Assembly (NCBI GenBank): GCA_965153355.1
Contig: OZ231126.1
Coordinates: 99,138,001-99,202,000 of the forward strand
Direction of reading: 5' to 3'
Length of the DNA: 64,000 nucleotides
Source of the DNA: Flaccisagitta enflata
Taxonomy: Eukaryota; Chaetognatha; Sagittoidea; Aphragmophora
Shown here: piece by piece, positions 11,155-23,027 of the stretch
Layout of the letters: each line of letters begins with the position of its first letter
Numbering within the stretch: the stretch's first letter is position 1
Program-made: the position numbers and the translations under genes
The notes under the pieces: model-generated
Seen by the model: only the letters and a program-made list of their open reading frames with translations
Database searches by the model: none
Told to the model about the DNA's origin: nothing

Positions 11155-11415
11155 CTGATGAATATCATAGAAAATTGCCAAAATGATGAAGGAATGCCGG
11201 GGCTGGGGGGGGGACGAACAAACGGAAAAACAAAGGAAAGTCCCCTGTGTTCTACAGGACATCGTCCCCTTCGGGGCCGCTGCCCAAAAAGTTGTTACAG
11301 TCAGCAGCCCCTTCCTCTCTCCTCCCTCTCTCCTTCCGTGCCTCCTCCCTCCTCACTTCTCCCCGCTCCTCACTCTCTCCTACCTCCATCCCCTCTCCCT
11401 CTCCATCTCCCAGAC

Positions 11416-11641
11416 CATTGGATTCGGCAGAAAATTTTACCTATCCTAGACTACAAGAACAGCTCAGTCAGACAATTATTTCAGATTTTATGGCCATTTA
11501 AAGTTTTTAAGGACAATTGTCTTAAATTATTTTGAGACAATTGTCCTTAAAAACACAAAATAACTGTAAAACCTGTAAAAATACTCTGATTGAGCTGTTC
11601 TTGTAGTCTAGGTAAGTCAGAATTTTCTGCCAAACTCAATG
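11416..11641. mobile_element. 226-bp palindromic foldback element
   Basis: Arms share GGCAGAAAATT, CTAGACTACAAGAACAGCTC and, near the centre, TTTAAGGACAATTGTCTTAA against its inverse. The element is nearly palindromic along its whole length and non-coding. Confidence 0.75.
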
Positions 11642-11803
11642 AGTATGGTGAGCACTCATTATTGATGTGTGTATAATTTCACGCGGTTATTTTTGACCGC
11701 CAAATATGTTCAGAAATTAATCTTTTGGGTAAGTTATGTACAAGAGTTTGAAATAGTAAAGCAACAAGTAATCCTCATTGCTGAGTTGCTCGGAAAATAC
11801 TAG

Positions 11804-12214
11804 CTATCATGTAGAAAATCTTTCCCAAGGCGCTTTTTGATTTTTAGCTTCCTTTTGTTTAAACAATTTTTCAGGTTGGTTTGACCTATTTTTTGACAGC
11901 GTCATGTTAATCCTGATAAAATTCTGATTCATTTGATAGGTTGCACTATATGGTTTTCATAACAAAAAGAAATTCATTTTTAAAGCTACCGTTGCAAATT
12001 TACAACGGTGGCCTAAAACATGAAAAATCTATTTCTTGTGAAGTCAATATAGTGCAACCTATCAAATGAATCGGAATTTTATTGGGATTGACATTATGCT
12101 GTCAAAAATTTGGCGAACCAACCTGAAAAAACTATCTATACAAAATGAACCTAAAAATCTTGAATTTTTTTTTTTTTCAAAAAGCGCCTTGGGAAAGACT
12201 TTCTACTTGATGGT
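11804..12214. mobile_element. 411-bp palindromic foldback element
   Basis: Outer arms share TCTTTCCCAAGGCGC; inner arms share TTCATTTGATAGGTTGCAC against its inverse, with a short CCGTTG/CAACGG centre. It is a second large palindrome only 163 bp from the one at 11416-11641. The minus-like frame at 12066-12341 falls inside it and is not a gene. Confidence 0.75.
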
Positions 12215-12584
12215 TCTTGGTATGTATGCCCATGACCTATGCAAAAATACAAAAAACTGCATAGTTATGTCATCCCCATCTCAAACCTCATATGAGACAG
12301 CAGTGCATTTGTTATCATCATTAGTTATCATTGACTTTTGAATATGTGAGGAAATTCACCCTCACAATATCCGCGTTTCAATCAAAGCATTGGGCCTTGT
12401 GACTAGGATTTCAAAGTTGCCGCTGTAATTTAGGTATGCGCTTATATATCTATCCTTCAAACTAGGATTTGTGCCTTGTACCAGTAATGGCGGCTGTCGC
12501 CGTGAGGAAAAAAGTCAAAAGCATTGGTCCCTTTTCACCAAGTTTTTGTTTTCAGTCACTGCAAATCTTTCTACTTGTTAGATC

Positions 12585-13050
12585 AAATCAAAAGCACTTG
12601 CATGTACTGGTTGCACTGTTAATCAGAGAAATGTAGGTCTGAGCCAAATGAGCTAGATGAGCTAAAATGCTCAAAATCACTCAACCATATAACCAGCTAT
12701 GCTCATTGACATGTTTTTTTGTATTTGCATTTATGTATTTATCCCATTAAAGATCAGAAAAAAATATTGAGCTAAATGAGCTTCGTGAGCTAGAATACAT
12801 TAAAACACCCTCACAAATGAGCAACTGAGCTCACTGACATGCTTTTTTGTATCTGCTTTCTTAAACATGTATCGAAATATTCATTCATTTATTGCATTTG
12901 AAATCAGAAAAAAAGACGGAGCAAAATGAGCTAAATGAGCTAGACTGCTCAAAATCACCCTCACAGATGAGCAGCTATGCTCATAAACTTGTTTTTTTAT
13001 TTGTATTTGCATGCTCAAACAAATATAAATACACTCTTTTATTGATCCTA
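12585..13050 (+). repeat. Three imperfect ~135-bp tandem units
   Basis: Units share GAGCTAAATGAGCT, CTCAAAATCAC, GATGAGCA, CATG followed by a T-run and TGTATTTGCAT. Divergence is about 15-25% by eye. Non-coding. Confidence 0.65.
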
Positions 13051-13190
13051 CTTAAAATCATAAAAAAAAAAAATAAAAATTCAATTTGCATTTTTTGTAA
13101 ATAAATCTTTAAAAAATCATAGTGCAAAAAATATTTGTTGTAGAGCATTTTGCTTGGCGCCAAATGAAAGAGAATTATCAAATTTACTTA

Positions 13191-13732
13191 CAGTAGATCT
13201 CGTCTAGACTTGAGATAACGGGGGCAAGCACAGTGGAAAGACAAATGAAGCCAGGGGAGTAATATTTGGATCATAGACTAATCAAAGGATGCTTAATTCC
13301 CCATGATAGCTGGTTGCTATGGAAACACATTTCCATGTATTCTCGCTAAAATATCAATATTTTGAGAGATTTTTTTAGGGAACATTGCTTAAAATCAAAT
13401 TTGCTACAACTTTCCCACAGTATGTTCTGTAAGAATGTCGCCCGTTTGGCCGTTGCTAGGGAGCGTATCTATGTGTGACAACCCTTGGTAACCGCTAAAC
13501 GAGCGACATTCTTACAGAACCTTCTGTGGAAAGATAACAAGTACAATTACAAATGTTCCTCAAAAAAAATTTCTCAAATATTGTCTGCTTGTGAATATGA
13601 AGTATTCCATATTTCAACTATGGAAGCAGCACATCCCTTTATAAGTCTATGTTCCAAATATCACTCCTTTAGCTTCATTTGTTTTTCTACAATGCTTGCC
13701 CCCGTTATCTCAAGTCTAGACGAGATCTACTG
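13191..13732. mobile_element. Mariner-like MITE with TA duplication
   Basis: The ends are CAGTAGATCTCGTCTAGACT and its exact inverse, flanked by TA at 13189-13190 and 13733-13734. Arms stay similar for most of the 542 bp (GGAAACACATTTCCAT, TTGCTACAACTTTCCCACAG, AGAATGTCGC). CAGT ends with a TA duplication point to the Tc1/mariner group. There is no transposase. A second copy is at 48462-49915. Confidence 0.8.
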
Positions 13733-13941
13733 TACCTTATAAATTTCATTGGAGGCCCCAATCAGCCCTAGGAGATTCACAACTTCCTAGTAAGAAAATG
13801 AAAACCCTGTTTCTCTCGAATATGTCAAAAAGTCGAAGAGTGACTTCGACTTTTTTCCCAATCATAATGTATGTTTGATTTCGAGTTGATAAGTCAGAAC
13901 CTAGGTTCAGCACAAGCATCAAATATTCAAATGTCACAAAC

Positions 13942-14732
13942 CAGAGGTGTCACGAACTAATCGACTGGTCGATTGATCGGGTCGATTTTCAGTGCTTCTG
14001 AACAATCTTCCTGAGTCACCAAAACACAAATGAATCGGGTCGAATTTTTGTCTTTTTTCTTTGGCTAGCATAGGTTCAATTTGACAATGAAACTGATTAA
14101 TTTGAGTCAGAAGTATAAAAAAAAGCTCATAAAATTGAATTCTTGTAATATTTGATAAATGAAAATGGAATATTACCAAGTTGAAAATTACCAATGCATT
14201 GCAAAGCTATGGCAAAAAAAAAAAAAAAACAATAAAAAACAATTGAACTACATTTAAGCTTCACTACTCACTAGAAGGCATTTGAAGGGACCGACTCATT
14301 CTGATAAATTTATAGACAGTACTAATAGTATATACATACTAAAAAACAAAGAGATGGAAGCAAAAAACTGACAAACATAAAAATACAAATTAAAAAGATG
14401 CTAAGTGACAGACAGTGAGACAATCTGAGAGAAGATGGACGCAGCACAAGATAAATGCAGGCAAGTTTTTGTCTTGAAAACAAAATTCAACTAGCAAATG
14501 CTTGTCTCTCCGGATTAGTTGGCGCTTATTTTCATTTTCATATTAATGAGTGGCTACAACGTGGATAGCTTACTTTGTAATACAGACTTTAAATGATATT
14601 TTCATTTGGTAAATGGGCTAACTGACAAATAGATCGACCTATGGTCGATTTTTGGGCGATTTTTTGGGGGGGTTCGACCATGATTCGTTCGACCTCGTCG
14701 ATTTTTAAAATCAATAGTTCGTGACAACTATG
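13942..14732. mobile_element. hAT-type non-autonomous element with perfect 8-bp duplication
   Basis: Ends CAGAGGTGTCACGAACTA and (inverted) CATAGTTGTCACGAACTA are flanked by the exact 8-bp direct repeat tcacaaac at 13934-13941 and 14733-14740. Subterminal GGTCGAT/ATCGACC motifs cluster at both ends, as in hAT transposase-binding regions. The interior is AT-rich with no transposase frame. Confidence 0.85.
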
Positions 14733-15000
14733 TCACAAACAGAGTCAAGCTGTTGTTGTTTCTATCTGCGGAAGATAGTTTTAACGAATTCAGATTGAAT
14801 ATCATGGACAACCCAAAAATCTTGCATGCACCATAATCCAACTTTCATAAACAATTACTTTTATGCACTACTGATCAATCTCTGTCGAGCACACGAGACT
14901 CTTCAAGCTACTTTTCCGTACTTTTCCTGTCACATATGTCGATTTAGCAGAATTCAAAAATATGACCGACCAATGGACCGACGCACCGTGAACAATATAC

Positions 15001-15500
15001 ACCCCTGACGCTGAAAAATACCAGCCGACCACCTAGAACCACCTGACCCCCCTAAAACACCATCACCGTGGCTATTATACACCCCTGACGCTGAAAAATA
15101 CCAGCCGACCACCTAGAACCACCTGACCCCCCTAAAACACCATCACCGTGGCTATTATACACCCCTGACGCTGAAAAATACCAGCCAACCGACGGACGGA
15201 CGGACCGACAAAGCGGTGTAGAGTCGCGTAGCACGCGACTGAAAAAAATACACCCCTGACGCTGAAAAATACCAGCCGACCACCTGACCACCTGACCCCT
15301 AAAACACCATCACCGTGGCTATTATACCCTGACCTTCCAAAATACCAGCCCGACCACCTAGAACCACCTGACCCCCTAAAACACCAATCACCGTGGCTAT
15401 TATACACTGACGCTGAAAAATATGACCACGACCTGCACTGGCCACCTGACCCCCTAAAACATCACCATAGCTATTACTATGCACCTGACGCTGAAAATGC
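15001..15500 (+). repeat. 80-bp minisatellite, array 1
   Basis: Units begin acccctgacgctgaaaaata at 15001, 15081 and 15161, exactly 80 bp apart. The array degenerates after 15247. An HINE-like family A 3' end (15186-15246) interrupts it. The same unit forms a larger array at 17266-18140. Frames rich in WYFSASGV and GGQVV come from this repeat. Confidence 0.9.
15186..15246 (+). mobile_element. HINE-like family A 3' end inside the minisatellite
   Basis: ACGG repeats, then AAAGCGGTGTAGAGTCGCG and the closing strand CACGCGACT followed by an A-run. It joins the 80-bp unit on both sides. Confidence 0.65.
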
Positions 15501-15675
15501 CAGCCATTTTTTCTGGCTGAACCACCTGGCTAGAACCTCGTAAATTAATCCCGAACTGATCGGATAACAATTTTGTCTTACCAGTGATCGAACTGATTTG
15601 CTGTTTGAAACCGCACCATCAATCGGTTATCTGCTTGCCTCTACCAACCCACTTGCCAATCTCCCATTCAGTCTT

Positions 15676-16035
<360 letters not shown>

Positions 16036-16173
16036 CCTTCTTCCTTTCTATCTCCCTCATGTTGATTTTGCTTAAAAGAAACGCTGGCATGTGATAATGC
16101 CAACCAAATCACTTTGTACGTACTATACGAATTTTAAAAAAAGACGCACTTTTGAATAGTTGATTGCGCCATT

Positions 16174-16174
16174 G

Positions 16175-16206
<32 letters not shown>
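16174..16206 (+). repeat. Poly(A) tract
   Basis: A run of about 32 A, without a recognisable retroposed gene upstream. Confidence 0.9.
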
Positions 16207-16207
<1 letters not shown>

Positions 16208-16398
16208 AAAACAGGACCATTTTCAAGCCTTTGAAAACTCTTTTTCATTGGCTCAATCTGGTATCTCTGTCTTTTTTGTTTGGAAATAAAATTAGTTTGA
16301 AAGTAAAAATGTTTGCTAAATTTGTTGCACTTTCTAAGTTGATTTTATCAGCAAATAAAAAGGTGCATCTTTTTTTCTAATTCGCATAGTATTACAAA

Positions 16399-16802
16399 AA
16401 CAAGGCCAACACCTATAAGTCGCGTGCGAGATTTACAGGGTAAGAAGGACTTAGAATGACTTAAAATGACTTAGAATGACTTAGAACAACTTAGAATGAC
16501 TTAAAATGTCCAAAAAGGACTTAAAATGTCTAAAAAACCAAACGACCAAAAATGACTGAAAATAACTTAAAATGACTTTGAATAACTTAAAATGACTTAG
16601 AATGACTCAAAATGACTTAGAATAACTATTAATGACTAAAAAAGACTTAAAATGACCTAAGAGGTGACGCTTTATTACAAAAAAAGTAAAGTGTGACGGA
16701 CGGACCGACGGACCGACGGACGGACGGACCGACGGACGGACGGACGGACCGACGGACAGACCGACAAAGCGGGGTGTAGAGTCGCGTGCACGCGACTAAA
16801 AA
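16399..16802 (+). mobile_element. HINE-like family B element with GACTTA core
   Basis: Starts AACAAGGCCAACACCTATA with AGTCGCGTGC. The core is a 10-14 bp minisatellite of GACTTAGAAT/GACTTAAAAT units, then (ACGG)n. It ends AGTCGCGTGCACGCGACT plus A-run. Complete copy. Confidence 0.8.
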
Positions 16803-16866
16803 TATATTAATCCCCTTGACAAGAAAATGGAAAAATCTGAAGACAAATTTGCCGAAAACCGGGAAA

Positions 16867-17065
16867 GTGTAGTGAAATGTATTTAACAAATTGTTGACAA
16901 CCAGTAATTGATAAAACGTGAATTTACACACAGTTACCTTATTCCTATTTCTCTCATTTAATTTCTCTCTTTTTCTCACTTCTTCTGCGTCTGATGAAGC
17001 ACAGAGTAACTGTGTTAAAATTCAATTACTGGTTGTCTACAATTTGTCAAATACATTTCACTATG
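16867..17065. mobile_element. 199-bp inverted-repeat element
   Basis: Arms share GTGAAATGTATTT, ACAACCAGTAATTGA and CACAGTTAC against their inverses. Non-coding foldback MITE. Confidence 0.65.
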
Positions 17066-17265
17066 CCTAACAAACAACCGGCCAACTTCCATTGTAAAAA
17101 CAGGGAAAGTGACTGTACTCTATCAACAAGTGCCCTGAAAAATCGGAAAAGGTAACCGGAAAACCGCGGTTTCAGCGCCAACCGGAAACGGAAGTCGCGT
17201 GGCGATTAGGAGGCGCGTCGAAATCGCGTCAAAAGAAGTTATGTGATGCTCTGTCGCAGGCTCTA

Positions 17266-18140
17266 CCTGACCCTAAACACCATCACGTGCTATTATACAC
17301 CCTGACGCTGAATACCAGCAAACCACACAAGACCACCTGACCCCCCTAAAACACCATCACCGTGGCTATTATACACCCCTGACGCTGAAAAATACCAGCC
17401 GACCACCTAGAACCACCTGACCCCCCTAAAACACCATCACCGTGGCTATTATACACCCCTGACGCTGAAAAATACCAGCCGACCACCTAGAACCACCTGA
17501 CCCCCCTAAAACACCATCACCGTGGCTGTATACACCCCTGACGCTGAAAAAACCCAGCCGACCACCTAGAACCACCTGACCCCCTAAAAACACCATCTGC
17601 GTGGCTACTATACACCCCTGACGCTGAAAAATACCAGCCGACCACCTAGAACCACCTGGCCCCCTAAAAACACCATCACCGTGGCTGTTATACACCCGTG
17701 ACGCTGAAAAATACCAGCCGACCACCTAGAACCACCTGACCCCCCTAAAACACCATCACCGTGGCTATTATACACCCCTGACGCTGAAAAATACCAGCCG
17801 ACCACCTAGAACCACCTGACCCCCCTAAAACACCATCACCGTGGCTATTATACACCCCTGACGCTGAAAAATACCAGCCGACCACCTGGGAACCACCTGA
17901 CCCCTAAAACACGTCACCGTGGCTGTGTATGCACCTGGCGCTGAAAATGCCAATGACCACCTGGGGCCACCTGACCCCCCTGAAACACCATCACCGTGGC
18001 TGTTATCCACCCCTGACGCTGAAAAATACCAGCCGACCACCTAGAACCACCTGACCCCCCTAAAACACCATCACCGTGGCTATTATACACCCCTGACGCT
18101 GAAAAATACCAGCCGACCACCTAGAACCACCTGACCCCCC
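17266..18140 (+). repeat. 80-bp minisatellite, array 2
   Basis: About 11 units carrying CACCATCACCGTGGCTATTA and CCGACCACCTAGAACCACCT. Several units are almost identical and a few are shortened. Same unit as 15001-15500, so the two arrays share an origin within the last few kilobases of divergence. Confidence 0.92.
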
Positions 18141-18417
18141 TACACCTAAGTGTCTCTTCAATGGGATCATATTTTCTTATATTTGCAGCTCTGATAAAAG
18201 TCCCATTACTTCATGATAAACCCAAAGGCATCACAACCATCATTTATTACATAACGTTCACGTGGTTTTACGTCATCTGATATAACAATCAGATATTTTA
18301 TCTGGTCATGAGTCATGAGAAATGCCCAACACATTTTAGAGATTTTCCCTTTCTCAAATATCTCATGACTTCAACTTTATGCAAACAGAGTTTGAATGCG
18401 ATATGACGAGTAACATA

Positions 18418-18602
18418 AACAAGGCCGGATACACGGCCAATACCAGTCGCGGACGGGTGGGCAGGGGCGGAAATGCGTGTTTTCCCACTTTTCGACTCGA
18501 GCGTGACGGACCGACCAACCAACCGACCAACCAACCGACCAACCAACCAACCGACGGACGGACGGACAAAGCCTCTTATAGAGTCGCTAGTCCGCGACTA
18601 AT
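18418..18602 (+). mobile_element. HINE-like family A element
   Basis: Starts ACAAGGCCGGATACACGGCC. AGTCGCGGACGGGTGGGCAG follows, then AACC/ACGG tetranucleotides, then CCTCTTATAGAGTCGC and the closing strand GTCCGCGACT. The start motif AGTCGCGGAC is the exact inverse of that closing strand. Confidence 0.8.
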
Positions 18603-18649
18603 AATGAGTTCTCATGTGATTTTAAGAATTTTCTGCGATTTTTCACTCA

Positions 18650-18725
18650 AGCGTGACGGACTGACTACCCGACCGACCAATGGACAGAGCCTCTTTTAAA
18701 TAGAGGTGCTTGGGCGCACCTAAAA
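18650..18725 (+). mobile_element. HINE-like 3' end with a different hairpin stem
   Basis: ACC-type repeats, CAGAGCCTCTTTTAAATAG, then hairpin AGGTGCTTGGGCGCACCT and AAAAA. The stem is AGGTGC/GCACCT rather than GTCGCG/CGCGAC. The 5' end is missing; a start-like piece (CAAGGCCGGATGCGCG) follows at 18770. Confidence 0.55.
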
Positions 18726-18739
18726 AATCGCCTAAAACA

Positions 18740-20078
18740 ATAGAAAACAATAGAAAATCGCCTATGACAAGGCCGGATGCGCGGGCCAATACAGTGCACC
18801 TGGTGTTAACAATTCTTTGACCTTTTCCAAGCTCTTTCAGACTTATTCCAAGCTCTTATCCAACCTAACGGTATCTCTTATAGCGGTGCCATTGCGCAGC
18901 TAAAACAGCCCTCCCAAGCAATATGTTATTTAAGTGACATGTTACCCACAATTTTTTTTATAAGAGACCAGTTTATAAGAGACATGAGCCTGAGATTTGC
19001 CGAAATTTTAAGAACAAGATAAGCGAATGCCCAGGCTGAGATTCAGTTTTGGCCATTTTTGAAAACAATTTTATTCAAGTTTTTTATCTAAAAAATGAAT
19101 TCAATTCTAAATTTTCAGAAATGTAGGTTGTCTATCTTTAAAAATAACTTCTTTTCTTAGTTTGCCTATAAAATCAGGCATTTTATTAAAGAAAATATTA
19201 CAATTATCAAGGTTAAGATACAACTGCTCTAAACAAGGTATTTTTATACAATTTTGACATTAATGAACATTGAACAAATTAAGAACACTTTAAGAGAATT
19301 TCAGGCTTATAACAGACAAAAATTTAAGAACACCCAGGCTGAGTTCAAAAAAGCTGTCTCTTATATAAAAAAAGTGTATTCTTTATTCATGCAATTAACG
19401 CTGGGTTACAATATCGTCGCGGACGGGTGGGCAGAGGCATACAACCTCCCTCCACACCCTCACACATCTCTAGTAATATCTTTTATATGTCTTAAGAGAC
19501 AGAGCACACAACAACATCCAGTTACTACAAACTACTTTGTAGAAGAGTAGGGGCAAAGGGGAAAAAAATCAGTCAGAAATACGTTGATAATACAACTTCT
19601 TATATATACTTGCTTTTTGTTTTTAAATGGTCTCGCCGTAAATGGACGATTACGACGATGAGGAAGACCATAACAACCAAGAACACAACCACGACGGCGA
19701 AGAAGATGACAGCGACGACGACAACGACGATGACTGATGACGATGAAAGAGAATGAGAAAGAAAAAAAATAGAGAGAGAGAGATGAGAGGACTGTTGGAA
19801 AAGAAAAAGAAGAGAGAGAGAGGACTGTTGTCACTCAGATTCCAAATTTGTCAGACCTGATAAAAAACGGATATGCAGAGGTTCATCAGACTGCACATAG
19901 TGCTAACACCTCTGAACCCACACACACACACACACACATACACACACACACACACACCACACACACACAGCAAACATTGAAAATATACCAAAGGTTAGGG
20001 GTCATGGATATTTAGTTGTGGACAGGCAATTGGTCCGTGGGTCATTCTTTCTTTCTTTTTTTTTTTTTTGTCGTTCTT
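18740..20078. other. Mostly unassigned, with repeat fragments
   Basis: 18770-18910 has two more HINE-like fragments, including CTCTTATAGCGGTGCC at 18890. 19420-19450 has a start-like GTCGCGGACGGGTGGGCAG. 19919-19968 is (CA)n. 19660-19740 is ACGACG-rich. 20052-20070 is a T-run (an A-run on the minus strand) just beyond the end of the minus-strand gene. No exon supported. Confidence 0.45.
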
Positions 20079-20699
20079 TCAGTGAAATTTGGATTTCAGC
20101 TGAACAATTGTTTTGTAGTAGTCTGGCTTGACGCTACGAATTGAGTTACGTATGTGCCGGTATTGCTGAGGAATGTCGTGAGTGACGAGAGATTCGGGAT
20201 GAGCAATGAGTCGTCTCCGTTTTGACTAAGAGTTGTCATCCACCTCCTCCTCCTCCTCCTCCCCCGCCGGGTCAAAGTCTGCGTCATTGCTATCCTCATT
20301 GACGCAAATGTTTTCAAAAACCTCATCCACCATTTCTTGCGTCAACTCCACCGGCTTCATTTTCCTCACCTCCTCCTTAGCCCTCGCTTCTCTCCGCCTG
20401 AACGACTCCTCCTCGCGCGCTTTTCGTTCCGCCGTCTTTTTCCATTGCTTGTCCACGACGTGTTCACAGAACATTTTTCTATGAGTTCTCTGGTCCTCGA
20501 GGAATTGAAACTCAACCCCAGTCATCTTAACGCCGTAGAATATTTCTTGCTGGCGCCGACTGCTGTCAGAAGTTGCAATATCGAAGAGAGTTGTGGTCGT
20601 TCTTTGATGAAAAGCCGCGACTTTTGCTACCCATGACTCGGTCCTTCGAGGATGCGGCGTTTTTTCGAGGTTCCGAAATTCATCGTGGAGACGGATTAT
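20079..20699 (-). pseudogene. Last exon, with in-frame TAG
   Basis: Acceptor attag just before 20699, then 207 codons to TGA at 20079. It reads IIRLHDEFRNLEKT, TTTLFDIATSDSSRRQQEIF, a Lys/Arg/Glu-rich helix (KAREEESFRRREARAKEEVR), an acidic stretch (FDPAGEEEEEEVDDNS), TAG, then SKRRRLIAHPESLVTHDIPQ. The TAG could be one C-to-T change from CAG. GC content and codon use differ sharply from the flanking DNA, as expected of an exon. Confidence 0.7.
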
Positions 20700-20789
20700 C
20701 TAATTACAGTTGGGGAGAGGGAAAGGGATTCAAAGATAAGGAGGAAGGGAAAGGAAGAAGGGATGGAGATTAAGGAGGAAAAAAACTGA

Positions 20790-20978
20790 AATATCGTTGC
20801 AGACGGGTGGGCAGGGGCATCAAACCCCCATCCACACATACACAATCATACACAAAAAGTAACTAAAATACTTGTTTTTTCCACTTTTTTACTCAATTAG
20901 CATGGATGAAAGGACTGACGGATGGATGGACGGACCAAGGGATGGACAAAGCCTCCTACAAAGATGCGTATCCGCATC
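20790..20978 (+). mobile_element. HINE-like element in an intron, mixed motifs
   Basis: The start-side motif GTTGCAGACGGGTGGGCAGG is followed by a short CACA-rich core, GGAT/GGAC repeats and CAAAGCCTCCTACAA, then the hairpin AGATGCGTATCCGCATCT. It lies within intron 2 of the minus-strand gene. The 5' AACAAG start is not evident. Confidence 0.55.
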
Positions 20979-21046
20979 TCAAAATGTTCATTCATACATC
21001 CTTAATCAGTAAGGCGCACATATTGGCCGATACTTGGCCTTTTGCT

Positions 21047-21120
21047 ATGCTACAGCTACAACAACTACAGCTACAACTACTACAACTACTACTACTACTA
21101 CTACTACTTCTACTACTACT
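21047..21120 (+). repeat. (CTA)n microsatellite
   Basis: ACTACT triplets with ACAGCTACA variants. The poly-T and poly-S frames here are spurious. Confidence 0.9.
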
Positions 21121-21288
21121 GCTTGTAAATTTTACTATTCCCTTTGGTTTGACTTTCTCAATTCCTTGTACATGCGCGATAGTCATCATTTCCACAATCT
21201 CTTACGACCGATTTGGATCTTTTTAAGTAAAAATGGAAGTTATGAAAGATTATAGTTGCTTGTCAGTCTCCTTTGCTCTGTCATTGTC

Positions 21289-21291
<3 letters not shown>

Positions 21292-21361
<70 letters not shown>

Positions 21362-21425
21362 TGCCTCTCTCCCTTGCTCTCTCTCCCTTGCTCTCTCTCC
21401 CTTGCTCTCTCTCCCTTGCTCTCTC

Positions 21426-21523
<98 letters not shown>

Positions 21524-21527
21524 TCAC
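21292..21527 (+). repeat. (CT)n expansion in intron 2
   Basis: Long CT tracts, with four CTCTCCCTTG units in the middle, directly next to the donor of the exon at 21528. On the coding strand the intron therefore begins gtgagaggg and continues as GA repeats. Confidence 0.95.
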
Positions 21528-21665
21528 CTGGTTTTTGACGTTGCTGTATGTCTTTGTGTAGACGGTACATCGAACCCAATGATCCATTAAGTTGGAAGCG
21601 ATCGTCGATGCTGCTTCTTCTCTCGTGTAGAAGCCGGAACGTACGTGCATGTAGTACATCATTGC
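21528..21665 (-). CDS. Middle exon of the three-exon gene
   Basis: 138 bp, 46 codons, phase 0 at both ends. Acceptor ttcattatag, donor gtgagag. It reads [20 protein letters not shown], then [20 protein letters not shown] and SNVKNQ. It has no stops and splice sites on both sides; it joins in frame to IIRLHDEF at 20699. Confidence 0.75.
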
Positions 21666-21768
21666 CTATAATGAACATACATTAAGAGCCATTTTTGAGA
21701 TTAATGGCAGCTTTTGTCCGGTTGACGATGTACATGAAATGCAAATTTTTCTTTCTTGCTTTTTCTGT

Positions 21769-22465
<697 letters not shown>

Positions 22466-22483
22466 ATTTAATTATGAACAGCC

Positions 22484-22597
22484 CTGAAGCACGTCTTTCT
22501 CGAGCGGAAGCATTCCGACGGGAAACTCCAGCGACGCAACATACTCGACATTGGCCAGTTGCAACGAACATGCTGACCGAAGGAGAGGCATGTTGAC
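22484..22597 (-). pseudogene. First identified exon of the three-exon gene
   Basis: 114 bp, 38 codons. Acceptor tccattcag at 22598-22606, or alternatively a start ATG at codon 3. It reads [20 protein letters not shown], then [18 protein letters not shown]. The expected donor after CTTCAG reads GGCTGT instead of GTNNNN; the nearest GT is 4 bp on and would break phase. Any exons further upstream were not found. Confidence 0.6.
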
Positions 22598-23027
22598 CTG
22601 AATGGACCACTCTAATTAGTACCATGCTAAATAAAAGGTTACACACTACATTAGGGAAGGTCATATTGCGTACCTTAATGTATCTTCATGTAAGTTGGAA
22701 AAAACACTCGAGATGCTATTTGTAAAAGATTGAGACCTTGCGCGACCGTCAACTCCTTGTATCTTCATCGTTCACAAAATGAAAAAAAATCTTGAAAAAA
22801 AATTGTACTGAGTTTCCTCTCCGATTTTACCAGTTCGGTATGAAAATTTTCCCCCCTAAAATCTCCAACAGCAAGTTTCTATACCCATTGTATGTAGCGC
22901 GAACTTAAGCAATCTTCTGTCAAGCAGTCTACGTGCGGTAGTGTACAGAGAGACTATGCAGAGTGATAAGCAAAGCAAAGCGGTCAATCTTTTTCACGTT
23001 GGCGATTAGATCAGAACACGGATTGAC
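22598..23027. other. No recognised feature
   Basis: Ordinary AT-rich sequence. It would be upstream or intronic DNA for the minus-strand gene at 20079-22597. Confidence 0.4.

Larger units (their letters stand above)
10544..11285. mobile_element. GGGCAGCGGCC-family element containing telomere-like repeats
   Basis: Left end GGGCAGCGGCCCCGGAGGGG and right end (inverted) GGGCAGCGGCCCCGAAGGGG match at 19 of 20 bases. Inside are CCCTAA repeats, a GGCCTCTCAGACC-type minisatellite (about 10915-11030) and a (GT)n tract. No coding sequence. The same inverted ends recur at 37831, 40910, 44713 and 57761. Confidence 0.6.

Noticed and set aside
12066-12341. 91-residue frame
   Set aside because: Lies mostly in one arm of a 411-bp palindromic element.
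22482-22572. Plus-strand exon reading [20 protein letters not shown]
   Set aside because: It has an acceptor and a stop, but the minus-strand reading fits two further exons in phase; the plus reading is its shadow.
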